Assembly (NCBI GenBank): GCA_037951105.1
Contig: JBAMJV010009066.1
Span: 62,001 to 126,000, forward strand
Direction: 5' to 3'
Origin: Echinarachnius parma
Lineage: Eukaryota; Echinodermata; Echinoidea; Clypeasteroida; Echinarachniidae
Length of the DNA: 64,000 nt
Of this stretch, positions 46,510 to 57,539 are shown piece by piece. The position numbers were made by a program, and so were the translations under genes. The notes beneath the pieces were generated by a model. The model searched no databases. It saw nothing but the letters and a program-made list of their open reading frames with translations, and was not told the origin of the DNA. Within the stretch, counting starts at the first letter, position 1. The number at the start of each line of letters is the position of its first letter.

Positions 46510-46940
46510 TTAAAGGGTACCACCACCCAAAAATTGTATCCTTATACTTATAAATGAAAGGTATCATCTTTAGTATTCCATTCCATCAACAAGTTCACAA
46601 AAATATGTGTCCAGAAAAAAATATATAATTGGAAAACGCATCACCATTCTAATGCATGCGTTAAGGGGTCTGTATGTACGAGACTAAGTGTGTGCAGAGC
46701 GAACGAATCGCCCGGGATTCTATTCTCGCCGAACGTACGCGTGAATAGTATTGGCGCACTCACAAATGTTTGGCCCGTATGGAACCAGGAAATAGAAGTG
46801 GTTCGGTAAGTGGGGAAAATTAATTGCTTTGTTTATGAATTACACAACCCTTTGCAAAATGTTGGGTATCTATTTGATATCACAAAACGGTACCAAAGCA
46901 TATAATTATGTGTTGTTCTTTGCCTGGTGGTCCCCTTTAA
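46510..46940. mobile_element. TTAA-flanked (piggyBac-like) element in the 5' flank of copy 3
   Basis: It begins TTAAAGGGTACCACCACCCA and ends TGCCTGGTGGTCCCCTTTAA, with TTAA on both sides. The matching place in units A and B (about 25578 and 33632) has no insertion. Related ends are seen at 18968-19017 (opposite strand) and 57508-57534. It has no transposase, so it is non-autonomous. Confidence 0.7.
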
Positions 46941-47479
46941 ACTGTTCCCTACTCCAATGTACTAGAGTGTGCAATTCCCATATACAAAAGTAACATAATT
47001 AATACAAGGCTCACTAGGCTTGAGTCATTGTCAGTAGGCGTTGGCTTAATGGGTGATTCCTCAATCACTTGACAAGTTTCTAATCAATACACTCCATTTT
47101 AATTGAAATCCGATTTCCATAAAGTACTACTAGTCGTTGCTATACCATGCAAACTTCTGGCAAGCTTTATGGTTGTCATGAACAACATTTTTACTTATAA
47201 TAGAGTGCGCGTGCCCATAAACATGTGGATGTGTACGTTAAACGGTCTTCCAAATTGTTCCTTATCAATGCATATCGGTACTTGGAATCCGATTTGCAAA
47301 CATTACTTGTTGCTATGTCGGGCGAGCCACGAGCTTGCTTTTAGGTTGTCAAGAGAAACGTTTGTAATAACCGATGTGGTATAATGCACACAATTTGAAT
47401 GGGCTATTTTTTACCGCCACGGTCTATTGCGCGCGTTGATCCTGACAAAGTGAACTCGTATTCAGTGTATTGTATGCCT

Positions 47480-47836
47480 ACCCGGCCTAGCACCAACTGA
47501 TGTGGCCGACTACACAAACTGGATACGAGCATCGTGCGTATTGTTGAGGGACAGATATTTGGTCATCAACGAAGACATTTTATATTTGAATATACATGCC
47601 TATTGATAATGTTCGATCCATGGCATATAGACCAATCCGGTTTCAAGAATACGTCTGCCATAACTGGGGGCGTCAAGCATGTCTAGCATGCTGAACAAAA
47701 ATACACCTGAAATGTTGCATAACGATTAAGACCTATTCAAATAATCTGTTGTTGTACTCTTGGAAGCCCTCCAGTTATGGCCCTCTGGACTTGAAACCAG
47801 ATTCGTCTATATACAGAGCGGGATGGGCGTGTGTCT

Positions 47837-47869
<33 letters not shown>

Positions 47870-48038
47870 GGGTGCTATGGGGCTACATCCCCCGGGAGTT
47901 GGAAAGCAACGATATTATGACAAGAAATGAAACCACTGCAAAACTTTTTGTTTTTGTTTATTAGAAACTTTTAGCCTACAGCCTGTTGCTAAGGCTGGCA
48001 TATTACTGTGCCCGCAGTTTATAATTATGCTTGTTTAC
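47480..48038. other. No gene seen; GT and G tract
   Basis: A GTGTGTGTG tract followed by about 22 G at 47851-47872. An inverted repeat pairs AATCCGGTTTCAAGAATACG with the stretch near 47790 (CTTGAAACCAGATTCG). Confidence 0.5.
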
Positions 48039-48139
48039 CATGGGCGTCAATCTGTAATTGATACCTATTCATCAGGGGGGATGATCTATTCATTCATCCC
48101 CCCTGATGAATAGGTATTACGTAAGTGTCGACGCCCATG
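48039..48139. mobile_element. G-tract MITE, near-perfect palindrome
   Basis: 101 bp. Arms ACCTATTCATCAGGGGGGAT and its complement flank GATCTATTCATTCATC; ends CATGGGCGTC and GACGCCCATG. This is the least interrupted copy and shows the family structure. Confidence 0.72.
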
Positions 48140-50260
48140 TTGTTTACGATTGTTTTACGTTAATTTTGTTTCATGCTGTTGAATGGCATAATGAATTATA
48201 TTATAATGAATTATATGGAAGAAATATTAACAAGTTGAAAAGAAATGTGTACGGTCATATTATGTGTTTTTTTAAATATATATATTTGTCTAATCGTTGA
48301 TATTATCGAACGTTGTTTAATAGTTGATGCGTGTTTGAGTATAGCAAACTCCAATCACAATTCAATAATACTGCGCTGGTTATTTCCTTGGCAGAAGGGG
48401 GGGGGGGGGGGGGGGCTGGCTCTTTCAATTACATGCTCATATTGAAATAATACATTTCGGCAGTACTTGTTCAGATTACATTAAATAGTTGCTAAACCGG
48501 ACAGGTGCACGGCAGACTTTCGAGCTCCCATTGTTATAACAAGAAACACATTCAACAGAGCTAATTCCTGACAACTTGGATAAAATAGTTAAAGGTGCAC
48601 CTGTAAAGTGTCTTACTCCACAAAAATGTATTTGGGCTTCGACATTTCTCTTCTACCGTGTTGTTTGACTTATGGTAAAAGAAGAATAAAATAGGGTTAC
48701 ATGTTTTCAAATGCCCCTTTAGTATGACGATATCTATCATTGATAATCATTCTCCTCAAGAGCGTTAATGAACGCAACGGTCATAAACTCATAAGCGTCA
48801 TACAGTAATTCGTTGTAAAAGCTGACGCAAATTTTCGTTTTTTAAACCAGGAAAGCATTGTTTTTTTTTAAATGAAACTTTCACACATCATTCGGACATA
48901 TCAAAATGATTTTGGTACAGGATTGCAGTCACGGGCGTAGACATGACATTGATACCCATTCAAGTGGGGGGATGATCTATTCATTCATCGGATTACATCC
49001 CCCCTGTTGAATGGGTATTACGTAACTCGCTACGCCCATGATTGCAGTCTCAAATATCATTTTGGGCAATATCTCACACTTTACAGGTGCACCTTTAATG
49101 CTTGCCTGACAAAGCGACAACAGTGATGTAAATGTAAATCAGATTCAAAGCGTTGAGGTGTGTCGAGTGTAACAAGACATTCAATAGTCTCCGTGTTAGC
49201 GAAAAGATATTCCCAACAGTAAACGTTATTTGCACACGTCGAGTCGCTCAGCCCCGAAATCGTTGAATATTCATGAAAAAATCGCGCACGGTTTCCGGCT
49301 AACAGCCAATGGTAAGTCAGAGCGATCCCGACCAGCTGCACAATGCATGCATGGTATGAATGTTGCGTGCGCATTTTGGCATCGATATAAAAATACTGGA
49401 TATAGCAACAGCGCCCTCATCATTAAGCCAGCGACAGTGTGAAAAAGTACTCCAAAAGTACTCCAAATACAAAGACCATGCTCGCTCGAGTGAATCGATT
49501 TACGGAAATGAATAGAAGCACCTTTTGTATTTGGTCACTTAGGTGGACTTTTAGATACTTGCGCCGGCTTCAACGTCGCTCATTCGGCATTGTTCAGCGT
49601 GCTGTATCCAGTGTGTATATATCGATGCATTTTGGGCGGAATGCTTAGCACGTATGCCATAACTTTGGCGTAGCAACCATGGATTTTGAATGTTAAATTT
49701 GCCTGAAACAATCACCCCATCTTGCATCTTGGGTGACACATGATATCGCTCCGTCTTGACCATGTTCAATGGGTTAACCCTTTCATAATCAGTACATACT
49801 ACATCAATACTTTTGTTTATCTTGGTTTGGCTTACATATGCTTTCATTGTTGCTAGGCTGGGCAAGCAAGAACTATTTCAGTTAAAGCATACACGTCATT
49901 TGCGTAAAGTTTGTCAGGCGTGGGGATGCTGCACCGCAAATCACCATTTGAACTAGGCTAGTTCGTGCGCAGTGCAGAACACCGAGGCACGTACCGTGCG
50001 TACGTAACGCGTTCGCAAGATGGCACCGCTCATCTGATTTCCGACTCCCAACCACCTTTAATGTTAAAGAATTCACATGGGATTTGACGTGCATTTAGTG
50101 TTGCGTATCGCATGCAGATCGGTTCATATATTATCTACCAATCAGAGAGCTTGCTTGACATATACCGACATAGCAACAGCTAATGTATGCAAACTAGATT
50201 CCAACTATTGAAGTGCGCTGATTCGGTAAGGATTAACTGAATGCCGTGTTTTTAGGTTTT
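48140..50260. other. Intergenic region between copies 3 and 4
   Basis: AT-rich with a G tract at 48397-48414 and one G-tract MITE. Stretches at 49080-50090 are richer in CpG with ORFs of 70-104 codons, none with a recognised domain. A diverged upstream region of copy 4 may begin near 50100. Confidence 0.45.
48930..49040. mobile_element. G-tract MITE
   Basis: Ends CACGGGCGTAGACAT and CGCTACGCCCATG; inner arms GATACCCATTCAAG/GTTGAATGGGTATT with GGGGGGATG and CATCCCCCC. Confidence 0.68.
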
Positions 50261-50263
50261 CTC

Positions 50264-50272
50264 TATATAAAT
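50264..50272 (+). promoter_or_regulatory. TATA box of FAS1 copy 4
   Basis: TATATAAAT, 109 bp upstream of the ATG at 50381. The leader CACTTCGTCCTTCGCACC follows at about 50296, which places the transcription start near 50290. Confidence 0.75.
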
Positions 50273-50380
50273 GAGGATACAACTTGTGATCAGCACCTCA
50301 CTTCGTCCTTCGCACCATCGGAACCACGTCAAGTACCGTCTTTGCCCGTCGCTGTATTCCGTTTCCAGAACTAATCCACG

Positions 50381-53139
50381 ATGCACAAGCTCCTCGTCTT
50401 CCTCGCCGTGTTCTCTGCGGCAGCAGTCGCCTACCCGAAGGTGTCTGACCAGAGCGACGACAGCGCAGCGGCGTACCCGATCACGTCCAGCGAGTACCTG
50501 AAGATGGTCCTCGGGAAGAACCCGGGGCTGGTTGCCATGTCCATCCCGTTGGTCTCTGAAGGCAAGGTGGCGTATCGGCTCGAATCACTAGGCCTCCGGG
50601 AGATGGCGCAGATAGCTCGACAGGTCGACCTCGACCGCATTCTCGCTGGCCAAGGTTAGCATTATTTTATTTGTATACAATATTGATCAAACCTTTTAAT
50701 AAACCGCCATTCCAAACCTCTCGTTTACATTAAGTAGCCTTGTATTTGCCTTGATTGCGTTTATGAACGTTTATGAATTTTCTTTGTATTGTGATGTTTT
50801 GTGAGTAGAAATGTATAAACACTATAGTATCGAGAGAAAATTAATGTACTATACTACTGGAGACCGAGACGTAACCAATCTGACATTTACTTTAATTTGT
50901 CTCAAAATCCCTCGACATAACCAATGTATTAACTGCCTGCCTACTTTTCCGTTTTATCTCGTTTCAGATGCCTTCACTCTGTTCGCACCCACCGACGACG
51001 CCGTAAGGAACTGGAAGAAGCAAGTCCCCGAGCTGGCCGCCGACCAGGGCGCCATGACTCGCCTGTGCATTGCGTGGATGGTCCCCAGCGCTCTCCGCTC
51101 ATCGAGCATAGTCAACGAGAAAATTGCGCAGACCATGGACGGCGCCATCTTGCGGTTCAACATCTACGATCAGACCAAGTCGGTAAATAAAGCGTGTATG
51201 ATCAAAACGGTTTCTTACTAAATTGCTCATTCACATGTCGACATCTAAAGTCTTAACAAATTATAATTTTGTGCTAACTTCGGGCAAGTGAATTGCTTGC
51301 CCGAGAGAATGTTTGTGAATATTCCACTAGCATTTAGACAAACATGAAACTTTATTTTCTTTCTCAAAACTGCATGTATTTAAAACTGAATGAAAAATCC
51401 ATGTTTTATTGTTGCATGTTGCAGCATATATTTGAATAACTGATCTAATTATTATACTATGGATTTTTTTGAGTGAGGAGTATAATAATTTTGCTTTTGC
51501 AAGCAAAGGCCATAATGCGTTTTTGTATTATTTCACCCCAGGTTACCAAGGTTACTTGCAACGGAGCCGCGATCACGGAGGCCGACCAGCAGTTGCTCAC
51601 CGGACTCGTCCACGTCGTCGACCGCGTCATCTACCCTCTCGCTGATGGGGACGTCTTCCAGACCCTGGACGGACAGGCCAAGTTCTCGAAGTTCATCGAG
51701 CTCGTCAAACTAGCAGAACTCAAACAGGAACTGGCTACTTCATGTAAGTGTTGGGAATTGCCCACGCTTAAAATAATTGTAACCGTCTTTATCCATATAC
51801 GAGTGCTTGGACTAAAGTATCGCACGTCAAAAATCGACCACATTCAAATGTTTCAAAAGATTTCCAAAATATCAAGCAAGTATTTAAAACAAACTCAAAT
51901 ACAATATTCGTTTGATCTTTTCTCCCCATAATTGTTCATATCGCTTTATCAGCTTTTTTTTTCAATTTCCCATGAACCTTGCGCGTTCACCCCACTCCAT
52001 AACCTGGTATTTTTTTACCATTTGACGTTACAGCCAGCGACCCACTCACCCTCTTCGCACCGATCAACGAAGCCTTCGACAAGTTGCCCCGGGGAGTGAT
52101 GGCCGAGCTCGAAGCCGACAAACCGAAGCTCCAGCAGCTGATCAGATACCACGTGGCAAGGGGCACCCGCTACTCGGCTGGCCTGGTCGACGGGCAGCAG
52201 ATCGAGACCAAGGACGACCTCATGATCGACATCAGCATCAAGGAAGATGGTACGTAATCTTTTTACAGAAGTCTTCATTTCAATCTCCCTTTTTCTTACA
52301 AGGATCTAGTATCATTCCTAGAGCTCTAGCTAGTGTTATATAATATACCTTGTATTCGTATCCCCAATAGAAGCTGGGAACCGGTTTTGGTTTTTGAATT
52401 TTCATTCCGTTAAAAGGTATTTACGATTGAAGTGTTCGAAAATTTATAATTATCCACTCTAGGTGTAGTCGTAGAATTTGTTTCAAGCCGAGACTAGGGG
52501 TGTTCGACGTTTTTGAGACCAAGACCAGGTCCATTCCCACATTTTTGAGGCAAGACCAGGATTTTTACACAAATTCAGAGGCCAAGACCAGGATCTTCCA
52601 AAAAAATTCCGGTCGAGATCATTGGTGATTGTCGAGACCTTTTTTGTTTTTCAAATTCTGCCAGAATTATGCTAAAAAAGGAATATGCCAGGCATAATGC
52701 CAGATGCTAAAAGGGTCAAAATTATGCCAGAAAGCATAATTATGCCAGATCTGGCAACGTTGCTTGGTCCCTTAATTGATGAATCTAAATTAGTTGCTAA
52801 GTTATTTCACCATTCAAATTAATTTCTGTCAAAGGTAGGTAGGTACCTTTTCAAACAATAACTTGTCAATTGGATGAATATTAAATTTTAAGCAAATCTG
52901 TTTAAAACTCCTTCGTTTATTACAATACTTTACTCTTTCAGAAAATCATGAATTATCAGACATTGTTCTTTTTAACACTTTCAGGAAAGATCCAGCTAAA
53001 CAAGGACCAGTCTGTCGCGTGCGACGAGGCAGACCAGACTCGAATCCTCTACCCCGACCTCCCCGCCACCAACGGTGTCATCCACGTTATCGACAACGTG
53101 CTCATTCCACGAGAAGCTCACTACACTCTGGAGATCTAA
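50381..53139 (+). CDS. Secreted two-domain fasciclin (FAS1) protein, copy 4 (inverted)
   Basis: Exons 50381-50654, 50968-51182, 51542-51743, 52034-52249 and 52985-53139; 1062 nt, 353 residues, introns GT-AG with the same phases as the minus-strand copies. It starts with MHKLLVFLAVFSAAAVAYPK, a signal peptide. One Leu codon is missing in exon 1 relative to the others (AMSIPLVSEG). Domain 1 spans the end of exon 1 to exon 3 (FTLFAPTDDAV, GLVHVVDRVIYP) and domain 2 spans exons 3-5 (LTLFAPINEAF, RYHVARGTRY, VIHVIDNVLIP). Exon 3 is 9 nt longer, with two possible AG acceptors nine bases apart. Exon 5 is longer and diverged (QSVACDEADQ). This is the most diverged copy in introns and 3' region, so it probably split off earliest. 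A second C-terminal FAS1 remnant follows the stop in frame. Confidence 0.92.
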
Positions 53140-53271
53140 AGGCAGAGTACCCACAACCACTTGGAGCATCCTCTACTCCGATCCGACCTTCCCTCCAACG
53201 TCGTCGTCCACGTCATCAACAACGTACTCGTACCCCGGGAAGTTAGCGATCGTTACATCCTGAAGGCTTAA
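53140..53271 (+). pseudogene. In-frame remnant of a duplicated FAS1 C-terminus after the copy 4 stop
   Basis: After the TAA at 53137-53139 the same reading frame stays open for 43 codons to a TAA at 53269. It encodes a block, SDLPSNVVVHVINNVLVPRE, that matches the FAS1 H2 motif of exon 5 just upstream (PDLPATNGVIHVIDNVLIPR). The other copies show no such block after their stop. It is either a partial tandem duplication of the exon end left in the 3' UTR, or an older longer C-terminus cut off by a new stop. Readthrough would add it to the protein, but nothing here shows readthrough. Confidence 0.7.
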
Positions 53272-53480
53272 AATTACCACCAACCACACCGACCATTATT
53301 TTACAACGAATTGATTTATGGACGTTTATTACGTTTATAATCAGTTATTGACATTATTCAACTTAGCTTAGCTTATCCCGTGGAAGAATTAGTTTAATCT
53401 CTTCTTCTAGTTTTGACATATCATACTTTATTTTTATCCACAAATTATGTAACGGGAATGTAATTCCTGCTTCCAATATT

Positions 53481-53519
53481 GTGTTGAAGTGTCGTTAAAC
53501 ATTATTTCCATTCCATTCC
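53481..53519 (+). mobile_element. 3'-end fragment of the same retrotransposon family
   Basis: These 39 bases are the same as the 3' end of the retrotransposon (reverse complement of about 35935-35973), ending in the same ATTATTTCCATTCCATT. It lies about 340 bp after the copy 4 stop, so it may be in that gene's 3' UTR. It is either a heavily 5'-truncated insertion or a SINE that borrowed this tail. Confidence 0.65.
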
Positions 53520-53539
53520 AATATACCATGCTATTAATA

Positions 53540-55630
53540 AATGTGATTTGAACAAAAGTATTACTGCATTTTAAAACGTTGTCATATTTTACTTTACAAG
53601 TCATGCTAAGTGAGCGTGTGTGTGTGTTAAATGTACAAAAGTAAAAATGCTAAAAAATAATGATATACAATGCGGTTGTATGCCATGAGAGAATGCACGT
53701 GTTCGTACTGTTGTGCTATGTTTGACTCGTGGTGGTTGAGGAATGAAATAAACTGAATTGGGTGGTGTTGCAATGTATGTTATCGAATATGCAGTAGTAT
53801 AGTCTTTTACATGTGTGTTATGATGTTTTCGTTTGAAGAATGGATGAAATGGATTGAATTTTCATTTGTTTTAATTTGCGATGGTAGGACTGTGTGTACA
53901 TACGTGGTGCAATAAATCAAACGCTTATAGACGACCCCAAATTGCATATTCAATAATAACATACATTTGTTTAACGGATGAATACAAATATATCTGCAGA
54001 TAATAATGATACATAAGGATATCTTGTGATAAACGAGCTGTTTCTCAAAACATGCATGTTAACTATAATGGTATATAATACATAAAATATAAAACAAACC
54101 ATAATAGTTTCATTACAAATAATGGAGAAAGCAAATAAACGCAGGATGGCGCCATTCATGATACCATAGTGAGCTGTAGGCTTGAAATCGATGGCGGCAT
54201 TATAAGGGGAGAATGTAAAAAGGGGAATTTCGCAATATGTTAGACTTGTTGGATGGTGGAACAAATAAAGTGAATTGTTCTGGAACAATTGCGATTGTAA
54301 ATAGGATGAAAGTCACAAGCCTAGACACAATCGATCATCATGATCATGACCACAGTATTTTCAATGGATGAATGAATCTGCGGATACGATCAACCCGTTA
54401 CACGCACCCCTTTTCTCACCCACAAATCGCAAAAGAAAATGAAATCACAAATTCTGACATTAACCCATTCCCTTCTGGATTCCGTAGCAACAGGTTGCTA
54501 TTACATCGTCCATAGACAATAGAGATACACGATGTTATTAAATAGGGACATTTTTGTTACAAGCTCCGCTTTTAAAACTGATCTAAACCATATCCCGTTA
54601 TCTATATATTTGGTACTGTGTTTATTTAAACTCATTTACTGGTTGAATAAACGAAATGACATGAAAACAAGTACAATATGTTGGCATCATACCAATTTTA
54701 ACACAAACGCGAACGCCCACTTAACATTATACACCATTAATATTTATGACATTTTGATTCTTTGTTGATATGGCCTATCAATCTCATTGATTTATTCACG
54801 GCCAAGGTCAAATCAAATATGGGAGAACAAAAGCAGGGGTTCTAGATTTCCAACGACCCATATTAAAACAAAATCCAAGGTCGTTTCATTATAGGAAAAG
54901 CAACCAGACATGAAAGAAAAACTAGCGATAAGTTTAGATCCCTTTTACATTTTAAGATCATAATAATATAATTACGTCGTTAAGTTCGCAAACTTACACA
55001 GGGGAAGATATGACCCTTATACTGCATAGCCCAACCAATGTTTGTGTTAAGAATTAAATGTGCCTGCCAAGTTTCGCTTTCATTCACTTTCATGGCACAG
55101 TCGACTCGCGATCATAAAATCATAAATTAACATTTAAATCATTACTTGGTTTTCAACCAACAATCTATACGAATTTGAGCAATTAGTGTGTAACGTTTCG
55201 TTGTTGTTGTTAGTATGTCAAATTTTAAGGTATAAGCATCGTTTATTTTTTATAGTTTATTTTAGGATAAATTACACAATCAGAATCAAAATACGGGACG
55301 TTTCCATTTTCATATTCTCATAGGCATGTGTACAAAGATGGGCACAGAAACCTGTTTTTCTTGAAAGTTGAAAAAGTGGAATGAAGCTCTTCATACGTAC
55401 ACAGATGAATATTTACGAGAATAGTAGGATTTGTTGATAAACTTGTGCTATGACTTGAGAGAGGGAGAGCTAGAAAGAGTGAGTTTTCAAGAAAAAGATA
55501 TACGTGATAATATTTGAATATTTGCTTTACAGTAATGGAATATATATTTGGTTTTCTTTTTAAAACAGAGACATAACCTGCCAACACCTGAACCGAAAAA
55601 AAAGACAATAAGAAAATATTACCTGCGTTC
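53540..55630. other. No gene seen
   Basis: AT-rich; AATAAA sites at about 53535 and 53745 could serve copy 4. ORFs are short (up to 113 codons on the minus strand at 55318-55659, over a repeat). Confidence 0.45.
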
Positions 55631-56620
55631 GTCACACATTTTCGTCGATTACAATTCAAATTCGTCGGTCACAGTTTGTTGCTGAACACATCTGTGACTG
55701 ACGAATTTGAACTGTACTGGACGATAATGTGTGACAATGACTAAATTGAAAGGACTTTTTGTGAAATTGGTCGACAATTATAGACGAAATTGAAGTTGGC
55801 ATTGGCACATTTTTGGCTGCTCGGGACGAAATTAAAGGACAAATTTATAAAAATTGAATGACAAAAGTGTTAAAATGCACGGGAAAACCTACAGTAATTT
55901 ATTCATGCACACCCACACAATACCCGTACCACTTGGAATATGTTTACACAAAGTAATATTTACGAGAAAATTACGATTCGTTTATGTTTATTAGTATAAG
56001 TAATGAATCATATTAATATTTATTCATGCACACCCACACGATACCTGTACCACAAACAATTTGTTGATAGTCTGTTGATAGTGTGGGGGAGGGGGGGGGG
56101 GGGGGGCTAGAAAGAGTGAATTTTGAAGAACAAATAGTATTATCTTCAAAGATAATCTTTGAAGATTTATATGTACAGTATATCTATAATGGAAAATATA
56201 TTACCTGCTATCAACTGAGCAAAGAAAGAAAGAAGCAAGAAGAACATCTTACTGTTTATTCATGCACGCCCACATATATATCTGTACCACTTAAATAATG
56301 TTTACACAGATGAACACTTACGAGAATATAAAGATGTGTTACTATCATTCTAACTAAATAGAGCAAGAGGGTGGGTGGGGGGGGGGGGGGGGGGGCTAGA
56401 GAGAGTGAGTTTGGAAAAAAACAAAGATTTACTGCAGAATTATGGAAACCATTATTTTTTCTCTAAAACCAAAACCAGAGACAGCACCCTGCAGCTATCA
56501 AAATTGACCCAAGCATAAATCCACAAAAACTGTATTTCACGTATGAATATTTACGAGAATACGACGATTTGTTGATAAACTCCAGTTATGACCCGTAAGG
56601 GCCATTACGATACGACGTGC
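55380..56620 (+). repeat. Degenerate direct repeats, about 240-bp unit
   Basis: AATATTTACGAGAATA (55409, 56546; variants near 55970 and 56316) and GCTAGAAAGAGTGA (55470, 56106, variant at 56395), TTTATTCATGCACACCCACA (55899, 56021, 56256) recur in order. Two units carry G runs of about 20 (56086, 56376). The foldback at 55635-55892 interrupts them. Confidence 0.6.
55635..55892. mobile_element. Copy of the GACGAA foldback element
   Basis: Right-arm sequence as in 821-1190 (GACGAAATTGAAGTTGGCAT, then AATGACAAAAGTGTTAAAAT) and an inner palindrome at 55635-55735. The left arm is shortened. Confidence 0.62.
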
Positions 56621-57044
56621 TCAAACGTACACAAGTTATAATACTTTGTATTGCCCATGCATGCCTAAAATAGAACTTAATGGAATGTTGTACCATATAA
56701 CGTGAATATAAAACTCTAACATTCTAAAAGGAGGCTTGAGGTATATAAGAACTTTCTGTTCGTCTTCGTTCCTTTCTTTATTCTGTATTTCTTTCTCGTG
56801 GGAATGCGTTCCTTAAAGATACTTGGACCTCCTCAATTGAGTATCATAGCAGCTCATAATAATATGTTACTTTGTTTTTAAAAGACAATAGACAAGGCGT
56901 TTATGAAAGGGCCGTGCTTCTATTCGATCGATTCAAATGCAATATTGTGGTCTGTTTCAATTTTGCCTGAATCAAACCGAGACTGGCCGTGACCTAAGTC
57001 CTTAAAACATTAACTATAATATAATGTTATTTCAGTAATGTATA

Positions 57045-57240
57045 AAGAGATAGTTGAGTTTTGGTACGCTGCACATTTTTGTTGTTGTGAGATAATGAAA
57101 AACTGAGTGTCAAATTCGAAAGAGCATACAGTTTTAACCACAGAATAAACTTTATTTGATCAAAATCGGTTCAGACACGGCGGAAATTTCCATAAATATA
57201 ACCATTTGTAATTATTGTGGGGGCCACAAAAATAAATCAA
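57045..57240 (+). repeat. Dispersed repeat related to 5715-5945
   Basis: Contains AGTTGAGTTTTGG, AAAACTGAGTGTCAAATT, GATCAAAATCGGTTCAGACA and ATAACCATTTGTAATTATTG in the same order as the copy at 5715. The piggyBac-like end GCCTGGTGGTTCCCTTTA is 270 bp further right. Confidence 0.6.
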
Positions 57241-57539
57241 TGCTTTTGAACCAGACGTTGAAAAACAAAAAAGCTTCAAGCTTCAAGATGGTTATTGTGC
57301 AGTATCTATGTAACTGTCACGGATGGGAAGTTTAATTTTGACACATGGACAGAATCATGATAAGCTTAACATCATACAAAATAGGATGAAATCATAGAAA
57401 TGATTTCTTAACTGTGTAAATTAAGGTCAAATATCAAAGGACTAATTTCGGGTAATTACGTATCATCTAATTCGTCAGTGACGAATTTGGTGTCTAGTTT
57501 TGTGTTGTTCTTTGCCTGGTGGTTCCCTTTAGTCTATTA

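Larger units (their letters stand above)
41903..47480. repeat. Segmental duplication unit C (FAS1 copy 3 with flanks)
   Basis: The 3' flank and exons 4-5 are nearly identical to unit B. Introns 2 and 3 are much more diverged. The 5' flank at 46450-47480 still resembles 25530-26060 and 33580-34110 (for example the stretch around 47280-47340 against 25900-25930). This mix suggests the 3' half was homogenised recently by conversion or unequal exchange. Confidence 0.75.

Noticed and set aside
52015..52278. 87-codon minus-strand ORF
   Set aside because: Antisense shadow of exon 4 of FAS1 copy 4. Similar shadows lie opposite the other FAS1 exons and opposite the retrotransposon ORFs.
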